DNA from: Fimbriimonas sp.
GTDB lineage: Bacteria; Armatimonadota; Fimbriimonadia; Fimbriimonadales; Fimbriimonadaceae
Assembly: GCA_031292555.1 (NCBI GenBank)
Contig: JARLGV010000059.1
Span: 1-61,160 of the forward strand
DNA: 61,160 bases
Direction of reading: 5' to 3'
Of this stretch, positions 1-8,017 are shown in pieces. The notes under the pieces were generated by a model. The model saw only the letters and a program-made list of their open reading frames with translations. It was not told the origin of the DNA and did not search any database. Both the position numbers and the translations under genes were made by a program. The first letter of the stretch is position 1; each line of letters opens with the position of its first letter.

Positions 1-110
1 CCCGCCCTCTCCCTCCTCGGAAGGAAGGCGAGGGAGCGCGACCGCTCGGCTGTGGCGGACCCGTGGGTTGGCTGGGAGTCGGTACTCGCGCTCCCTCGCC
101 CCCAGCGGAG
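1..110. repeat. CT-rich dispersed repeat, copy A
   Basis: This non-coding stretch resembles positions 280-385. The shared blocks CCTCTCCCTCC (6-16 and 285-295) and GGGTTGGCTGG (65-75 and 345-355) sit 59 and 60 bases apart in the two copies, so they are homologous direct repeats rather than chance matches. Copy A also contains a perfect 15-base inverted repeat (27-41 with 86-100, GGCGAGGGAGCGCGA) that could fold into a hairpin. It may belong to a REP- or MITE-like family. No transposase is present, and the left edge may lie outside the window. Confidence 0.6.
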
Positions 111-279
111 CGAACAGGGGGTAGAGGGTGGGGAGAGGGGGATAACCATAAGCCGCCGACGAAGTCGGAAGTCCATTCTTGCATTCGGCCCCGTCATTGG
201 AACTGACTGGCTAGAGAGCACCGAAATGCGGCGGTTTGGGCAGAAATAGCGAGCCAGGGGCGCGACTGCGGAAACCTCC

Positions 280-385
280 CCCCCCCTCTCCCTCCGCGGA
301 CGGAAGGTCAGAGGGAACCGGTCGCCCGGCCGTTGAGGGCCTGCGGGTTGGCTGGTGGTCAGCAGTTACGAAAGGAGAGGGTACT
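280..385. repeat. CT-rich dispersed repeat, copy B
   Basis: This is the diverged second copy of the element at 1-110, with the same block order and spacing. The long inverted repeat of copy A is not kept here. The DNA between the two copies (about 110-280) has no gene I can support; short open frames there have no recognisable product. The copies lie just beyond the end of the rplT operon, a usual place for such intergenic repeats. Confidence 0.55.
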
Positions 386-441
386 GAGCCAAATCTCCTA
401 CAGCCCCGGAACTCACCCTCCAGCACTCCCCTACCCCAAAC

Positions 442-484
442 AAAAAAAGAGCCCGACGCAACCGGGTTGGGTTGCGTCGGGCTT
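442..484 (-). terminator. Intrinsic terminator of the infC-rpmI-rplT operon
   Basis: A perfect 13-base-pair stem (451-463 with 470-482) has a 6-base loop. On the minus strand it is followed by a run of seven T (A run at 442-448 on the plus strand). It lies directly downstream of the rplT stop codon and fits a Rho-independent terminator for that operon. Confidence 0.93.
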
Positions 485-492
485 GCGAGAAC

Positions 493-846
493 CTAGATCC
501 CGGCTTTGGCTTGGCTGACTACGGCTTTGAATGCCGGCATGTCGGCGATTGCCAACTCGCTCAGCATCTTGCGGTTCACTTGGATACCCTGCGAGTTAAG
601 CCCATGGATAAGCTGCGAGTACTTGATGTCGCAGGTCGTGCATGCGGCGGTGATGCGGGCAATCCAGAGTCTGCGGAAGTCGCGCTTCTTGGCTCGGCGG
701 TCTCGGAAGGCATACTGCCCCGACTTCATGACCTGCTCGTGAGCTCGACTGAAGACGTTCTTCTTACGGCCCCAATAGCCGCTCGCCTTCTCGATAATCT
801 TCTTGTGGCGCTTGTGGCGCATCAAACCACGCTTAATACGTGCCAT
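493..846 (-). CDS. rplT: 50S ribosomal protein L20
   Basis: This 117-residue basic protein has the L20 signature: it opens MARIKRGLMRHKRHKK and continues through SGYWGRKKNVFSRA and RDRRAKKRDFRRLWI. L20 binds 23S rRNA early in large-subunit assembly and in many bacteria also represses its own operon. The length is typical. A Shine-Dalgarno GAGGAG (854-859) sits 7 bases before the ATG. It is the last gene of infC-rpmI-rplT and is followed by a strong intrinsic terminator. A hairpin in the spacer after rpmI (928-960) could tune its expression. Confidence 0.98.
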   Translation of the reverse strand: MARIKRGLMRHKRHKKIIEKASGYWGRKKNVFSRAHEQVMKSGQYAFRDRRAKKRDFRRLWIARITAACTTCDIKYSQLIHGLNSQGIQVNRKMLSELAIADMPAFKAVVSQAKAGI

Positions 847-927
847 TTACTGTCTCCTCGTTTTCTGTCGTGACCGGTTCCCAGCCTCACTTGGGCGGTA
901 GCGGTAGAGTGACGCTCGGTCGACACA

Positions 928-960
928 AAAGCAGAACGAATGAAATACTCGTCCTGCTTT
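928..960 (-). promoter_or_regulatory. Hairpin in the rpmI-rplT spacer
   Basis: AAAGCAG (928-934) pairs with CTGCTTT (954-960) and ACGA (936-939) with TCGT (949-952), with one mismatch between the two helices. On the transcribed strand the hairpin runs into a short T tract. It could be a weak attenuator, an RNA-processing site or an L20 control element. The fold is visible; the function is inferred. Confidence 0.4.
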
Positions 961-981
961 GCGAGCAACCAAGCGGTGTTC

Positions 982-1176
982 CTAGATGACTAGAAGGCGT
1001 CGAACGCGCTTCCTTTCACCCTTGAACACTTCGGGCTCCTGCTCAAGCCTCCGCTTCCGGGACGCATTCTTGTGCAGGAACTGGTGGTTGTTGTGCGACT
1101 TGCGGCGCGTGATCTTTCCCGTTCCGGTGATCTTGAACCGCTTTGCCGCCGTCTTGCTTGTTTTGATCTTTGGCAT
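982..1176 (-). CDS. rpmI: 50S ribosomal protein L35
   Basis: This 64-residue protein starts [14 protein letters not shown] and carries the L35 pattern of Lys/Arg-rich segments ([16 protein letters not shown]). The open frame runs six codons further upstream, but family alignment places the start at the ATG at 1176. The first 134 bases of the gene lie inside the 3' part of infC in another frame, so the rpmI start region is translated by ribosomes finishing infC. The Shine-Dalgarno is weak (GGAAAGAAG), consistent with translational coupling. L35 is a small component of the large subunit. Confidence 0.95.
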   Translation of the reverse strand: MPKIKTSKTAAKRFKITGTGKITRRKSHNNHQFLHKNASRKRRLEQEPEVFKGERKRVRRLLVI

Positions 1177-1726
1177 CTTTCTTCTTTCCGGCATTCGGCT
1201 TCGGCACGAGCACCATGATCATCATGCGCCCGTCCAATGTCGGTGTCCGCTCGACGGTAGCCAACTCAACGACTTGCTCGGCGAAGACTTCTAACTTCTT
1301 TTTGCCGAGTTCAGGGTGAGTTATCTCTCTCGCCTTGAACATGCAGGTCACTTTGACCTTGTGCCCCTCTTCAAGAAAACGCGAAGCGTTTCGTATCAGG
1401 AAGTCAAGATCGTGTTCTGCTATGCGCGGACTGATCTTTATACCCTTTACTTCTTGCTGTTTGCCTTTCTTGTCCTTTCCCAGCTTGCCTTCGAGATATT
1501 TGTGCTTGCCGTAGTCGATGATTCGACAGACGGGCGGTTGTGCCGTGGGCGAAACCATCACGAGGTCCAACCCCTCTTCCTTTGCGATCGTGAGAGCCTG
1601 CCGGCTCTGCATGATGCCCAGCTGATCGCCTTCTGGGCCTATTACTCGAATGTCTCTATATTTCAGCACTCGCTGATTGATCTCGGGTCCTGGCTCGGGC
1701 CGGGGCGGTCTTCTAAATCCTGCTAT
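1043..1726 (-). CDS. infC: Translation initiation factor IF-3, probable ATA start
   Basis: IF-3 binds the 30S subunit and checks start-codon selection. The core is clear: [29 protein letters not shown] and a C-terminal domain ending near [14 protein letters not shown] at 1669 would cut off the conserved INxRV segment. The in-frame reading continues upstream to an ATA (1724-1726) placed 7 bases after a good Shine-Dalgarno AGAGGTG (1734-1740) and just inside an in-frame stop (1733-1735). IF-3 genes commonly use rare starts (AUU, AUC, AUA) for autoregulation, so ATA is the preferred start (227 residues). The C-terminus has an unusual tail of about 45 residues that overlaps rpmI in another frame. 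Confidence 0.93.
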   Translation of the reverse strand: MAGFRRPPRPEPGPEINQRVLKYRDIRVIGPEGDQLGIMQSRQALTIAKEEGLDLVMVSPTAQPPVCRIIDYGKHKYLEGKLGKDKKGKQQEVKGIKISPRIAEHDLDFLIRNASRFLEEGHKVKVTCMFKAREITHPELGKKKLEVFAEQVVELATVERTPTLDGRMMIMVLVPKPNAGKKKDAKDQNKQDGGKAVQDHRNGKDHAPQVAQQPPVPAQECVPEAEA

Positions 1727-1767
1727 GTTCGTTCACCTCTGTTGCCTTGTGTATTCGCAACCCCCTA

Positions 1768-1796
1768 AGTATATCGTAGGTTCAAATGTCCGTCAA
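1768..1796 (-). promoter_or_regulatory. Sigma-70-type promoter of infC operon
   Basis: On the minus strand a -35 box TTGACG (1791-1796) and a -10 box TATACT (1768-1773) are separated by 17 bases. It lies about 40 bases upstream of the infC start and matches the housekeeping consensus closely. Confidence 0.85.
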
Positions 1797-1811
1797 AGGA
1801 GAAGAGGACCC

Positions 1812-1839
1812 TTGAGCGAATTCTTACGCTAAGTAATGC
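1812..1839 (+). promoter_or_regulatory. Possible promoter of the fadN-like gene
   Basis: TTGAGC (1812-1817) and TAATGC (1834-1839) are separated by 16 bases, upstream of the fadN-like gene and divergent from the infC promoter. The match is moderate and it is offered as a candidate only. Confidence 0.35.
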
Positions 1840-1931
1840 AGTTCGTGGTTTCTCCGTATAGGCAGTTGGAGTAAATGGGTAACCTACGACGCCAAGCAAC
1901 CGCCATAGAGTCGGACAAGCGAAGGTCAGCA

Positions 1932-4109
1932 ATGTCAGATCCAGCATCGATAAAAAAGATTTGTGTCATTGGCGCCGGCACGATGGGAAGCGGTATCGCC
2001 GCCCATCTGTCAAATTTGGGTTTTGAGGTGACGCTGCTCGATGCGACGCACCAGATGGCGGTCCAAGCATTTGGACGCGCAAAAAGTGCCAAACCGCCGC
2101 ATTTCTATGTGCCGGATCGCGCAAATGAGATCCGGCTCGGCGGCGTGAACGAGAACGCAGCCTGGATTGGAGAAGCAGATTGGGTCTGCGAAGCCATTGT
2201 TGAGCGCGCCGCTGAAAAGCATGCACTCTTCAGTCGAATTCAACCCGTCCTTCGTCCAGACGCATTCCTCAGCACGAACACAAGCGGAATTCCCATCTCA
2301 TCTTTGGCTAGAGGCTTCTCCGAGTCGTTTCGCAAGCGGTTCGTCGGTACGCACTTCTTTAATCCGCCTCGCTACCTCAAGCTGCTGGAACTCATTCCCA
2401 CGAGTGAGACCGATCCCAGCGTTATCGCGGCATTCTCCGCGTTTCTAGAGGAGAGGGTGGCGAGACGGGTAGTGGTCGCGAAAGACACGCCCGGGTTCAT
2501 TGCCAACCGATATGGAATGTGGTGCATGTTCCATGCGATTCACACTGCTGAGAAGCTGAGGCTCACCGTGGAGCAGGTCGACGCGATCACCGGGTTCTTT
2601 CTTGGCAGGCCAAAAAGCGCATCGTTTCGGCTCAACGACATCGTCGGTCTCGACGTTATGCAGGATATCGCGGTCAGCCTGATCGAGCGTTGCCCGAATG
2701 ACCCGCACATCCAAACACTCAAACTGCCGCGATCCGTCGCGATCCTACTTGAGAAGGGCTGGATCGGCGAGAAGGCGGGCCAAGGATACTATCGACGCGG
2801 CAGCGGCAAAGAGTTTCTCGTTTTCGACCTCTCCACTTTCGCGTATCGTCAGAAAACAGACGTCGATTTGCCGGGGATGAAGCACCTCGAGAAACTACCT
2901 TTGCCGGAGCGGATACTCAAGGGACTGGATCTGAAGGACGAAACGGGTGAGTTTCTCCGCCACTATCTCCTTCCCACGCTCAAGTACGCCGACTATCTGA
3001 AGGCTGAAATCAGCCACAGCGTGCTTGATATCGACCATGTCATGCAGTGGGGCTTCGGCTGGCAAATGGGGCCGTTCGAAATGATCGATCTGATCGGACC
3101 GTCTCGCATCGGCCTTCCCGCGGGCCGTTACTACGAGTCAAGCAGCGTTCGAGCCATGGACGGCGCCTACACACCGATCAGGAGTGACCCTAAGTACATC
3201 CGGATGAAAGAATGTCCGTTGGTCTCGAGCCGCCGAAACTTCAATCTTAGGGATCTCGGAGACGGTGTTCATTCAATAGGATTGACCACCAAGATGGGTA
3301 TCGTGAGCCCCGATGTCGTCGAGGAGTTGTCCGATTTTCTTGAGAATGGGTCAATCGATCGGTTCGTTCTGACGGGAGAAGGCCGGTCGTTTTCCGCCGG
3401 CTTTGACCTGCGCTTCTTCTCGCAGGCAATCGCCCAGGAGCGATGGACCGATATCGACCGGGAACTTGGCCGACTGCAGAAGCTAGGCGAACTTCTCGAA
3501 AGATCGAATGCGGTTTCGGCAATCTTCGGGCATGCGCTTGGCGGCGGACTTGAGTTGGCGATCTCTTGCCCCAAGGTCGTGTCGCTCGTGGAGACCCAAA
3601 TCGGCTTTCCCGAGGCAAAGGTCGGCCTGATCCCGGCCGGTCGCGGCATCACTCTTATGCGCCTCTACAACCAACAGAATGCGAAACGGCTTTCGGAAGT
3701 CGCGATACATCTTGGGACGGGTGTGGTCGCCAGCAATGCCGTTGAAGCTCGGTCCCTTGGTTTCCTTCGGTCAACCGACGTCACGGTCTTCCATCCCGAC
3801 CGGCTTATCTACGAGGCCAAAATGGCTGCCCTTGAAGTCAAACCCGAGGTCAGGCCGGAAGTCAGCCAAGCGTTAGGGCCTCTTAGCGGCATGATCGACC
3901 GACTTCTTGAGATGGCGTCCGCGAAAGGCGAACTAAGTGCTTACGACGAGCAGATCGGCCAGCGGATGAAGATGATCTTCTCAAAGGCACGCACCTACGA
4001 TGAGTGCATCGCCAAAGAGCGAACAGAATTCCTGGACTTGTGTGGACGTGCCCTGACGGTCGCTCGGATAAACCACATGCTGGAGCACGGCACCCCCCTT
4101 CGAAATTGA
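1932..4109 (+). CDS. fadN: 3-hydroxyacyl-CoA dehydrogenase / enoyl-CoA hydratase, FadN type
   Basis: This is a bifunctional beta-oxidation enzyme that hydrates enoyl-CoA and oxidises 3-hydroxyacyl-CoA with NAD. The domain order is dehydrogenase first and crotonase second, as in Bacillus FadN and opposite to E. coli FadB. Visible features are the NAD loop GAGTMG (14-19), HFFNP with H141 and E153 of the dehydrogenase, and the crotonase glutamates E541 (GGGLE) and E561 (PEAKVG). The last residues (HMLEHGTPLRN) resemble the FadN C-terminus. The ATG at 1932 has AAGG six bases upstream; an in-frame ATG at 1875 has poorer spacing. The adjacent ETF genes would accept electrons from an acyl-CoA dehydrogenase not found in the window. 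Confidence 0.92.
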   Translation: MSDPASIKKICVIGAGTMGSGIAAHLSNLGFEVTLLDATHQMAVQAFGRAKSAKPPHFYVPDRANEIRLGGVNENAAWIGEADWVCEAIVERAAEKHALFSRIQPVLRPDAFLSTNTSGIPISSLARGFSESFRKRFVGTHFFNPPRYLKLLELIPTSETDPSVIAAFSAFLEERVARRVVVAKDTPGFIANRYGMWCMFHAIHTAEKLRLTVEQVDAITGFFLGRPKSASFRLNDIVGLDVMQDIAVSLIERCPNDPHIQTLKLPRSVAILLEKGWIGEKAGQGYYRRGSGKEFLVFDLSTFAYRQKTDVDLPGMKHLEKLPLPERILKGLDLKDETGEFLRHYLLPTLKYADYLKAEISHSVLDIDHVMQWGFGWQMGPFEMIDLIGPSRIGLPAGRYYESSSVRAMDGAYTPIRSDPKYIRMKECPLVSSRRNFNLRDLGDGVHSIGLTTKMGIVSPDVVEELSDFLENGSIDRFVLTGEGRSFSAGFDLRFFSQAIAQERWTDIDRELGRLQKLGELLERSNAVSAIFGHALGGGLELAISCPKVVSLVETQIGFPEAKVGLIPAGRGITLMRLYNQQNAKRLSEVAIHLGTGVVASNAVEARSLGFLRSTDVTVFHPDRLIYEAKMAALEVKPEVRPEVSQALGPLSGMIDRLLEMASAKGELSAYDEQIGQRMKMIFSKARTYDECIAKERTEFLDLCGRALTVARINHMLEHGTPLRN

Positions 4110-4182
4110 GGACAAGCCCTGTTGCCGTCACGCGGTATTGCTGAACTAGTGTCCGGAGCATACGGTTGCGCATACCTGAACC

Positions 4183-4236
4183 AATGGTCCGAACTGAGCG
4201 GAAACGGGTAGAACACTGATTTGGCTTCGGACCATT
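4183..4236. promoter_or_regulatory. Inverted repeat upstream of etfB
   Basis: A perfect 11-base inverted repeat, AATGGTCCGAA (4183-4193) and TTCGGACCATT (4226-4236), is separated by 32 bases in the gap before etfB. It could be a paired operator half-site for a fatty-acid regulator or an mRNA hairpin. etfB has no clear Shine-Dalgarno, so leader control is possible. The function is inferred. Confidence 0.4.
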
Positions 4237-4272
4237 TACAGTGCGTCCGGATTCGCTAATCCACCCTGACAC

Positions 4273-5010
4273 ATGAAAATTCTTGTACCGATCAAACGCG
4301 TCGTGGACCCGTATTCGCGAGTGAGGCCGTTGCCCGACGGTTCCGGCATCGATACGACAGGCATCAAGTTCGAGATCAACCCGTTCGACGAGATCGCGCT
4401 CGAAGAGGCGGTTCGCCTTCGCGAGAGAATCGGAGACGTCGAGATCGTAGCAGTTTCGTTGGGTACTAGTGAATGCGAGGAGCAGCTCCGGAAGGCACTT
4501 GCGATGGGCGCCGACCGGGCAATTCTGATCGAGACTGACCAGCTTTATGATCCTCTCGGTATCGCCAACGAACTCGCAGCGCTCGCGCAGGAGTTCCAGC
4601 CGGACATCGTTCTGATGGGAAAGCAGGCTACCGACGACGATTGCAATCAGGTGGGCCAGATGGTCGCTGCCATCTTGGAACTGCCGCAGGCAACATTCGC
4701 TTCAAAGGTCGAAACGGTTCCCGGAGGTGTGCGCGTGACACGGGAAACCGACGAGGGACACGAAACGCTCGAACTCAATTTCCCGTGCCTGATCACGACG
4801 GATCTCCGACTAAACGAGCCACGTTACGTGGCCTTACCCGGCATCATCAAAGCGCGATCCAAGCCGCTCGATAGGCGCCCTGCGGTGACATCGTCTTCTC
4901 CCAAAATACGTACGGTTCGAGTGGAGGCTCCCCCCGCCCGACAAGCGGGCCGGATGGTGACGGGTGTCTCCGAACTTGTTGCGATCCTCAAAGACAAGGG
5001 GGTGCTCTAA
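4273..5010 (+). CDS. etfB: Electron transfer flavoprotein beta subunit
   Basis: This 245-residue protein starts MKILVPIKRVVDPYSRVR and has the ETF-beta pattern EINPFDEIALEEAVRLRE. ETF-beta binds AMP and, with ETF-alpha, carries electrons from acyl-CoA dehydrogenases to the respiratory chain through FAD. The length is near the family norm. No clear Shine-Dalgarno precedes the ATG. The stop codon is immediately followed by the etfA ATG, so the subunits are probably translated together. The fadN-like gene 163 bases upstream gives a beta-oxidation context. Confidence 0.95.
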   Translation: MKILVPIKRVVDPYSRVRPLPDGSGIDTTGIKFEINPFDEIALEEAVRLRERIGDVEIVAVSLGTSECEEQLRKALAMGADRAILIETDQLYDPLGIANELAALAQEFQPDIVLMGKQATDDDCNQVGQMVAAILELPQATFASKVETVPGGVRVTRETDEGHETLELNFPCLITTDLRLNEPRYVALPGIIKARSKPLDRRPAVTSSSPKIRTVRVEAPPARQAGRMVTGVSELVAILKDKGVL

Positions 5011-5907
5011 ATGTCGAAGCTTCTAGTCATTGCCTTTGCACCTGACGAGGCTGTTCGTTCCGTGGGCTTTGCCCAGGCGGTCGGGCTTCCCTACGACATT
5101 CTCTTCCTTACCGGTGAGCCTGCCACCGATCTCGGAGCGGATCGTTGCCTAGCGGCGAACCTATCCGAGGTGCCGCCCGCTGATGGCATCGCTCGCTTCT
5201 TGGCTGATTTCGCGGCAGAGTATTCGCATGTCGCCGCTCTCTCCAGCATGCGTTCAAAGGACGTCATGGCTCGGGTTGCTGGCCGGATGCGCGCGGGAAT
5301 GATCACTGATGCGATTGGCGTCGAGTCTCCGTCGGTCTTTAGGCGTCCGATCCTGGCGGGATCGATCATTGAAACTGTCGAAACACTCTCTTTTCCGATC
5401 TTGCTCACATTCCGTCCGGCAGGATTTCCTAAGCCGGAGCGAACCGGTGCCTCCAGCGTAGAGTTGATCGCCGCGACCATAGTTTCTGCGGCGACCCGTG
5501 TAGCTCAAACAGCACAGTCAGGTACGCGTCCCGATCTTGGCCAGGCCAAAGTGATCGTCAGCGGAGGTCGGCCATTGCGAGACGCCGAGACATTTGAGCG
5601 CGTAATCGGCGGCCTTGCCGATCGACTGGGAGGCGCCGTCGGCGCGACTCGTGCCGCTGTCGATTCTGGGATTGCCCACAACGAGCTTCAAGTTGGGCAG
5701 ACCGGCAAAATCGTGGCTCCCGACCTATACATCGCCGCCGGAATATCCGGTTCAACCCAACACATGGCGGGAATCAAAGACAGTAAGGTGATCGTAGCCA
5801 TCAACAAGGATCCCGATGCGCCAATATTCGAATTTGCCGATCTGGGTATCGTTGCGGACCTCTACGATGCGATTCCGGCGTTCGTGCAGGCGCTCGGCGA
5901 CTCATGA
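5011..5907 (+). CDS. etfA: Electron transfer flavoprotein alpha subunit
   Basis: This 298-residue protein carries the FAD-binding C-terminal domain of ETF-alpha: [17 protein letters not shown] (from residue 242) followed by [20 protein letters not shown]. The N-terminal half ([15 protein letters not shown]) is the ETF Rossmann-like domain and is slightly shorter than usual. A good Shine-Dalgarno (AGGGGGTG) lies inside the end of etfB and the genes abut without a gap. It forms the heterodimer with EtfB. Confidence 0.95.
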   Translation: MSKLLVIAFAPDEAVRSVGFAQAVGLPYDILFLTGEPATDLGADRCLAANLSEVPPADGIARFLADFAAEYSHVAALSSMRSKDVMARVAGRMRAGMITDAIGVESPSVFRRPILAGSIIETVETLSFPILLTFRPAGFPKPERTGASSVELIAATIVSAATRVAQTAQSGTRPDLGQAKVIVSGGRPLRDAETFERVIGGLADRLGGAVGATRAAVDSGIAHNELQVGQTGKIVAPDLYIAAGISGSTQHMAGIKDSKVIVAINKDPDAPIFEFADLGIVADLYDAIPAFVQALGDS

Positions 5908-6037
5908 CGATGCGATGCAACCAGATTTTGGAGTTATTTGTTTTGTGCCGCTCCGATCGGTATGTACGCACGTTCAACCTCAGTAGTAATTATCGGAATC
6001 AGGACGTGATCCTGTCCAACCCAATGGAGAACCAGTA

Positions 6038-7057
6038 TTGAACAAAATCGCCGCTATCACCGCCCTCGTGGCTGTCGGGGTCCTCGGTTCTGGCACACGT
6101 GCGATCGCACAGCAAGACAATTCGCCTCAGAAAATGGTGGACCCGAACCGTGTCGTGCTTGTCGTTAACGGCGATGAGATAAAGGGCGCCGAGTACTACC
6201 GTCGAATGGAATATCTACCAGGCGTGGGGAGGCAGATGGGAAAGACCTTCTCGGAGTTCCCGCCCGGCTTCCTTACCATTCAGCAATTGATCGACGAGCG
6301 GCTCATTTTCGAGTTGGCTCGCCAGAAGGGCGTCTATCCCTCGGACCAAGAAGTCGAAGACGAGTTGAAAATTCGCCAAGCCGACAATCCGAACGTGCTT
6401 CAGGAATGGCTTGCCTCGGGCGGTACATCGGACGACTTGAAGTACCAGTTGCGGCTGCAAATCGCCCAGTTCAAGATTGAGACCTTCGGTGTGACGATCA
6501 CTGACACCGAGGTCCAGAAGGAATACGACGATCGGCCGGATGCTTATACAGTGCCCAAGCAGTACACGTTGAGGGTCATCTACGTAGCGAACGCAGACGA
6601 CACCAAGGCGGTCGATCAAGAGTTGACTAACGGAAAGGCATTCGCGGACGTTGCCAAAGAGAAAAGCATCGATTTGACTCGAGTGGTTGGAGGTCTCTAC
6701 GGAACGATTCCGTTCGACAAACTCGACACCGAAACCCAGAATGCTCTTGCGGACGTCAAGATCGGCCAGTCATCCAAGTGGCTGACTACCAGCCCATCCG
6801 GAGGCAACGGCGTCTATTTGAAGTTTTATCTCGAGAACGTCATTCCGGCCAAAAAGATGCCTCTTGACGATCGCCTTCGTCGAGTGATTCGGCGCCGTAT
6901 GATGATCGACCGAGGACATGTTAAGAACCCGAATACTGCAAAGGAACTTGATGGCCTGCGCGCCAAAGCCAAAGTGGATATAAAGCAGCACGAGTTCGCC
7001 GATGCTTATCAAAAGTTCCTCAAGGCGTACCTACAGCAGCACGGAGGCGCAAACTAA
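6038..7057 (+). CDS. Exported SurA/PrsA-like peptidyl-prolyl isomerase
   Basis: This 339-residue protein has an N-terminal signal peptide (about 1-25, hydrophobic ITALVAVGVLGSG, ending AIAQ). A SurA-type N-terminal chaperone region follows (about 40-170; FLTIQQLIDERLIFELARQKG). A parvulin-like segment (about 175-275; YTLRVIYVA, FADVAKEKS, VGGLYGTI) completes it. It probably assists folding of exported or outer-membrane proteins. The start is TTG, 8 bases after GGAG. The same bases also form a five-codon frame ATG GAG AAC CAG TAT TGA whose stop overlaps the TTG, which may be chance. The mazG start is three bases after its stop codon. Confidence 0.85.
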   Translation: MNKIAAITALVAVGVLGSGTRAIAQQDNSPQKMVDPNRVVLVVNGDEIKGAEYYRRMEYLPGVGRQMGKTFSEFPPGFLTIQQLIDERLIFELARQKGVYPSDQEVEDELKIRQADNPNVLQEWLASGGTSDDLKYQLRLQIAQFKIETFGVTITDTEVQKEYDDRPDAYTVPKQYTLRVIYVANADDTKAVDQELTNGKAFADVAKEKSIDLTRVVGGLYGTIPFDKLDTETQNALADVKIGQSSKWLTTSPSGGNGVYLKFYLENVIPAKKMPLDDRLRRVIRRRMMIDRGHVKNPNTAKELDGLRAKAKVDIKQHEFADAYQKFLKAYLQQHGGAN

Positions 7058-7060
7058 CCC

Positions 7061-8017
7061 TTGCCTCGTCTGATCTACCTTGAACCGGGCCCGCTCAAAG
7101 CGGAAGTCCTCGCTGAACTCAGGGACTCTCAAGTCGTTCTGCTTTCGCCGAACCGCTTTGTCGAATCTCGGCTCGCTCAGGCAGGTGTCGGGTTTGCTCA
7201 CTTGGGGTCGGATCCGATTGGCGGCGATGCGCTATTGCTTCAATCGAGAGGTCCGCTCGACGAGTTGGTCTATATCGTCGATCGGCTGCTCGGACCGGGA
7301 GGATGCCCGTGGGATCAGGCCCAGACCCACGAAAGCCTGAAGAAGTACCTTCTCGAAGAGGCGTACGAAGTGCTCGATGCGATCGACGCGAAAGACGATG
7401 CCAAATTCTGCGAGGAGTTGGGTGATCTGATCCTGCAGCCCATCATGCACGGTCAGATGCGCAGCATGGCAGGCGGATTCGACACGGACGCGGTTGCGCA
7501 AGGCATCGTCGACAAACTGGTCAGGCGTCACCCGCACGTGTTCGGCGAGGTGGATGTGGCCGACGCCGATGAGGTCCTCAAGAATTGGGACAAGATCAAG
7601 CAGACCGAGAAGGGCGAAGAAAAGGCCTCGCTGCTTGCAGGCGTACCCAAAGGAATGGCTTCCCTATTGCGTGCCCACGAAGTCAGCAAACGTGCGGCCC
7701 GTGCCGGCTTCGAGTGGCCGGATATCAATGCCGTATTCGACAAGCTACATGAAGAGGAGTTCGAACTGCGCGAAGCGCTGGGCCAGGGCGTTCGTGAGCG
7801 AATCGAGTCAGAAATCGGCGACCTTCTCTTTACCGCCGTCAACATCGCCCGGTGGGCCGGAATCGAACCGGAAGAGGCGCTCCGAAAGATGCTCAACCGC
7901 TTTACGGAGCGCTTCATGCATATGGAAGTGCAAACGGAAAAGGACCTCCGAGACCTAACTCCTGAAGAATGGGACATCCTTTGGAGCCAAGCTAAGCACG
8001 CAGCGCAAATCAGCTAG
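7061..8017 (+). CDS. mazG: Nucleoside triphosphate pyrophosphohydrolase MazG
   Basis: MazG hydrolyses (d)NTPs to NMP and pyrophosphate. Both MazG repeats are visible: GGCPWDQAQTHESL with LLEEAYEVLDAI and EELGDLIL, then a second copy with HEEEFELREAL and SEIGDLLFTAVN. The acidic metal-binding ExxE...ExxD pattern is intact in both. The start is TTG at 7061, three bases after the preceding stop. The first 65 residues are extra compared with E. coli MazG and faintly recall the start of the tetrapyrrole-methylase domain found in YabN-type fusions (LEPGP, SQVVLLSPNRFVE). It may be a cut-down fusion. Its stop overlaps that of the convergent oxidoreductase gene. Confidence 0.93.
   Translation: MPRLIYLEPGPLKAEVLAELRDSQVVLLSPNRFVESRLAQAGVGFAHLGSDPIGGDALLLQSRGPLDELVYIVDRLLGPGGCPWDQAQTHESLKKYLLEEAYEVLDAIDAKDDAKFCEELGDLILQPIMHGQMRSMAGGFDTDAVAQGIVDKLVRRHPHVFGEVDVADADEVLKNWDKIKQTEKGEEKASLLAGVPKGMASLLRAHEVSKRAARAGFEWPDINAVFDKLHEEEFELREALGQGVRERIESEIGDLLFTAVNIARWAGIEPEEALRKMLNRFTERFMHMEVQTEKDLRDLTPEEWDILWSQAKHAAQIS

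Noticed and set aside
472-873. Plus-strand open frame opposite rplT
   Set aside because: It is the mirror of a clear L20 gene on the minus strand and has no family signal.
225-2103. Sixteen-base inverted match between non-coding 225-240 and the fadN-like gene near 2088-2103
   Set aside because: A match of this length is expected about once by chance in a window of this size, and the region in the gene aligns with normal FadN sequence.
6023-6040. Five-codon frame overlapping the TTG start of the PPIase gene
   Set aside because: Its GGAG is better explained as the Shine-Dalgarno for the TTG; a leader-peptide role has no further support.
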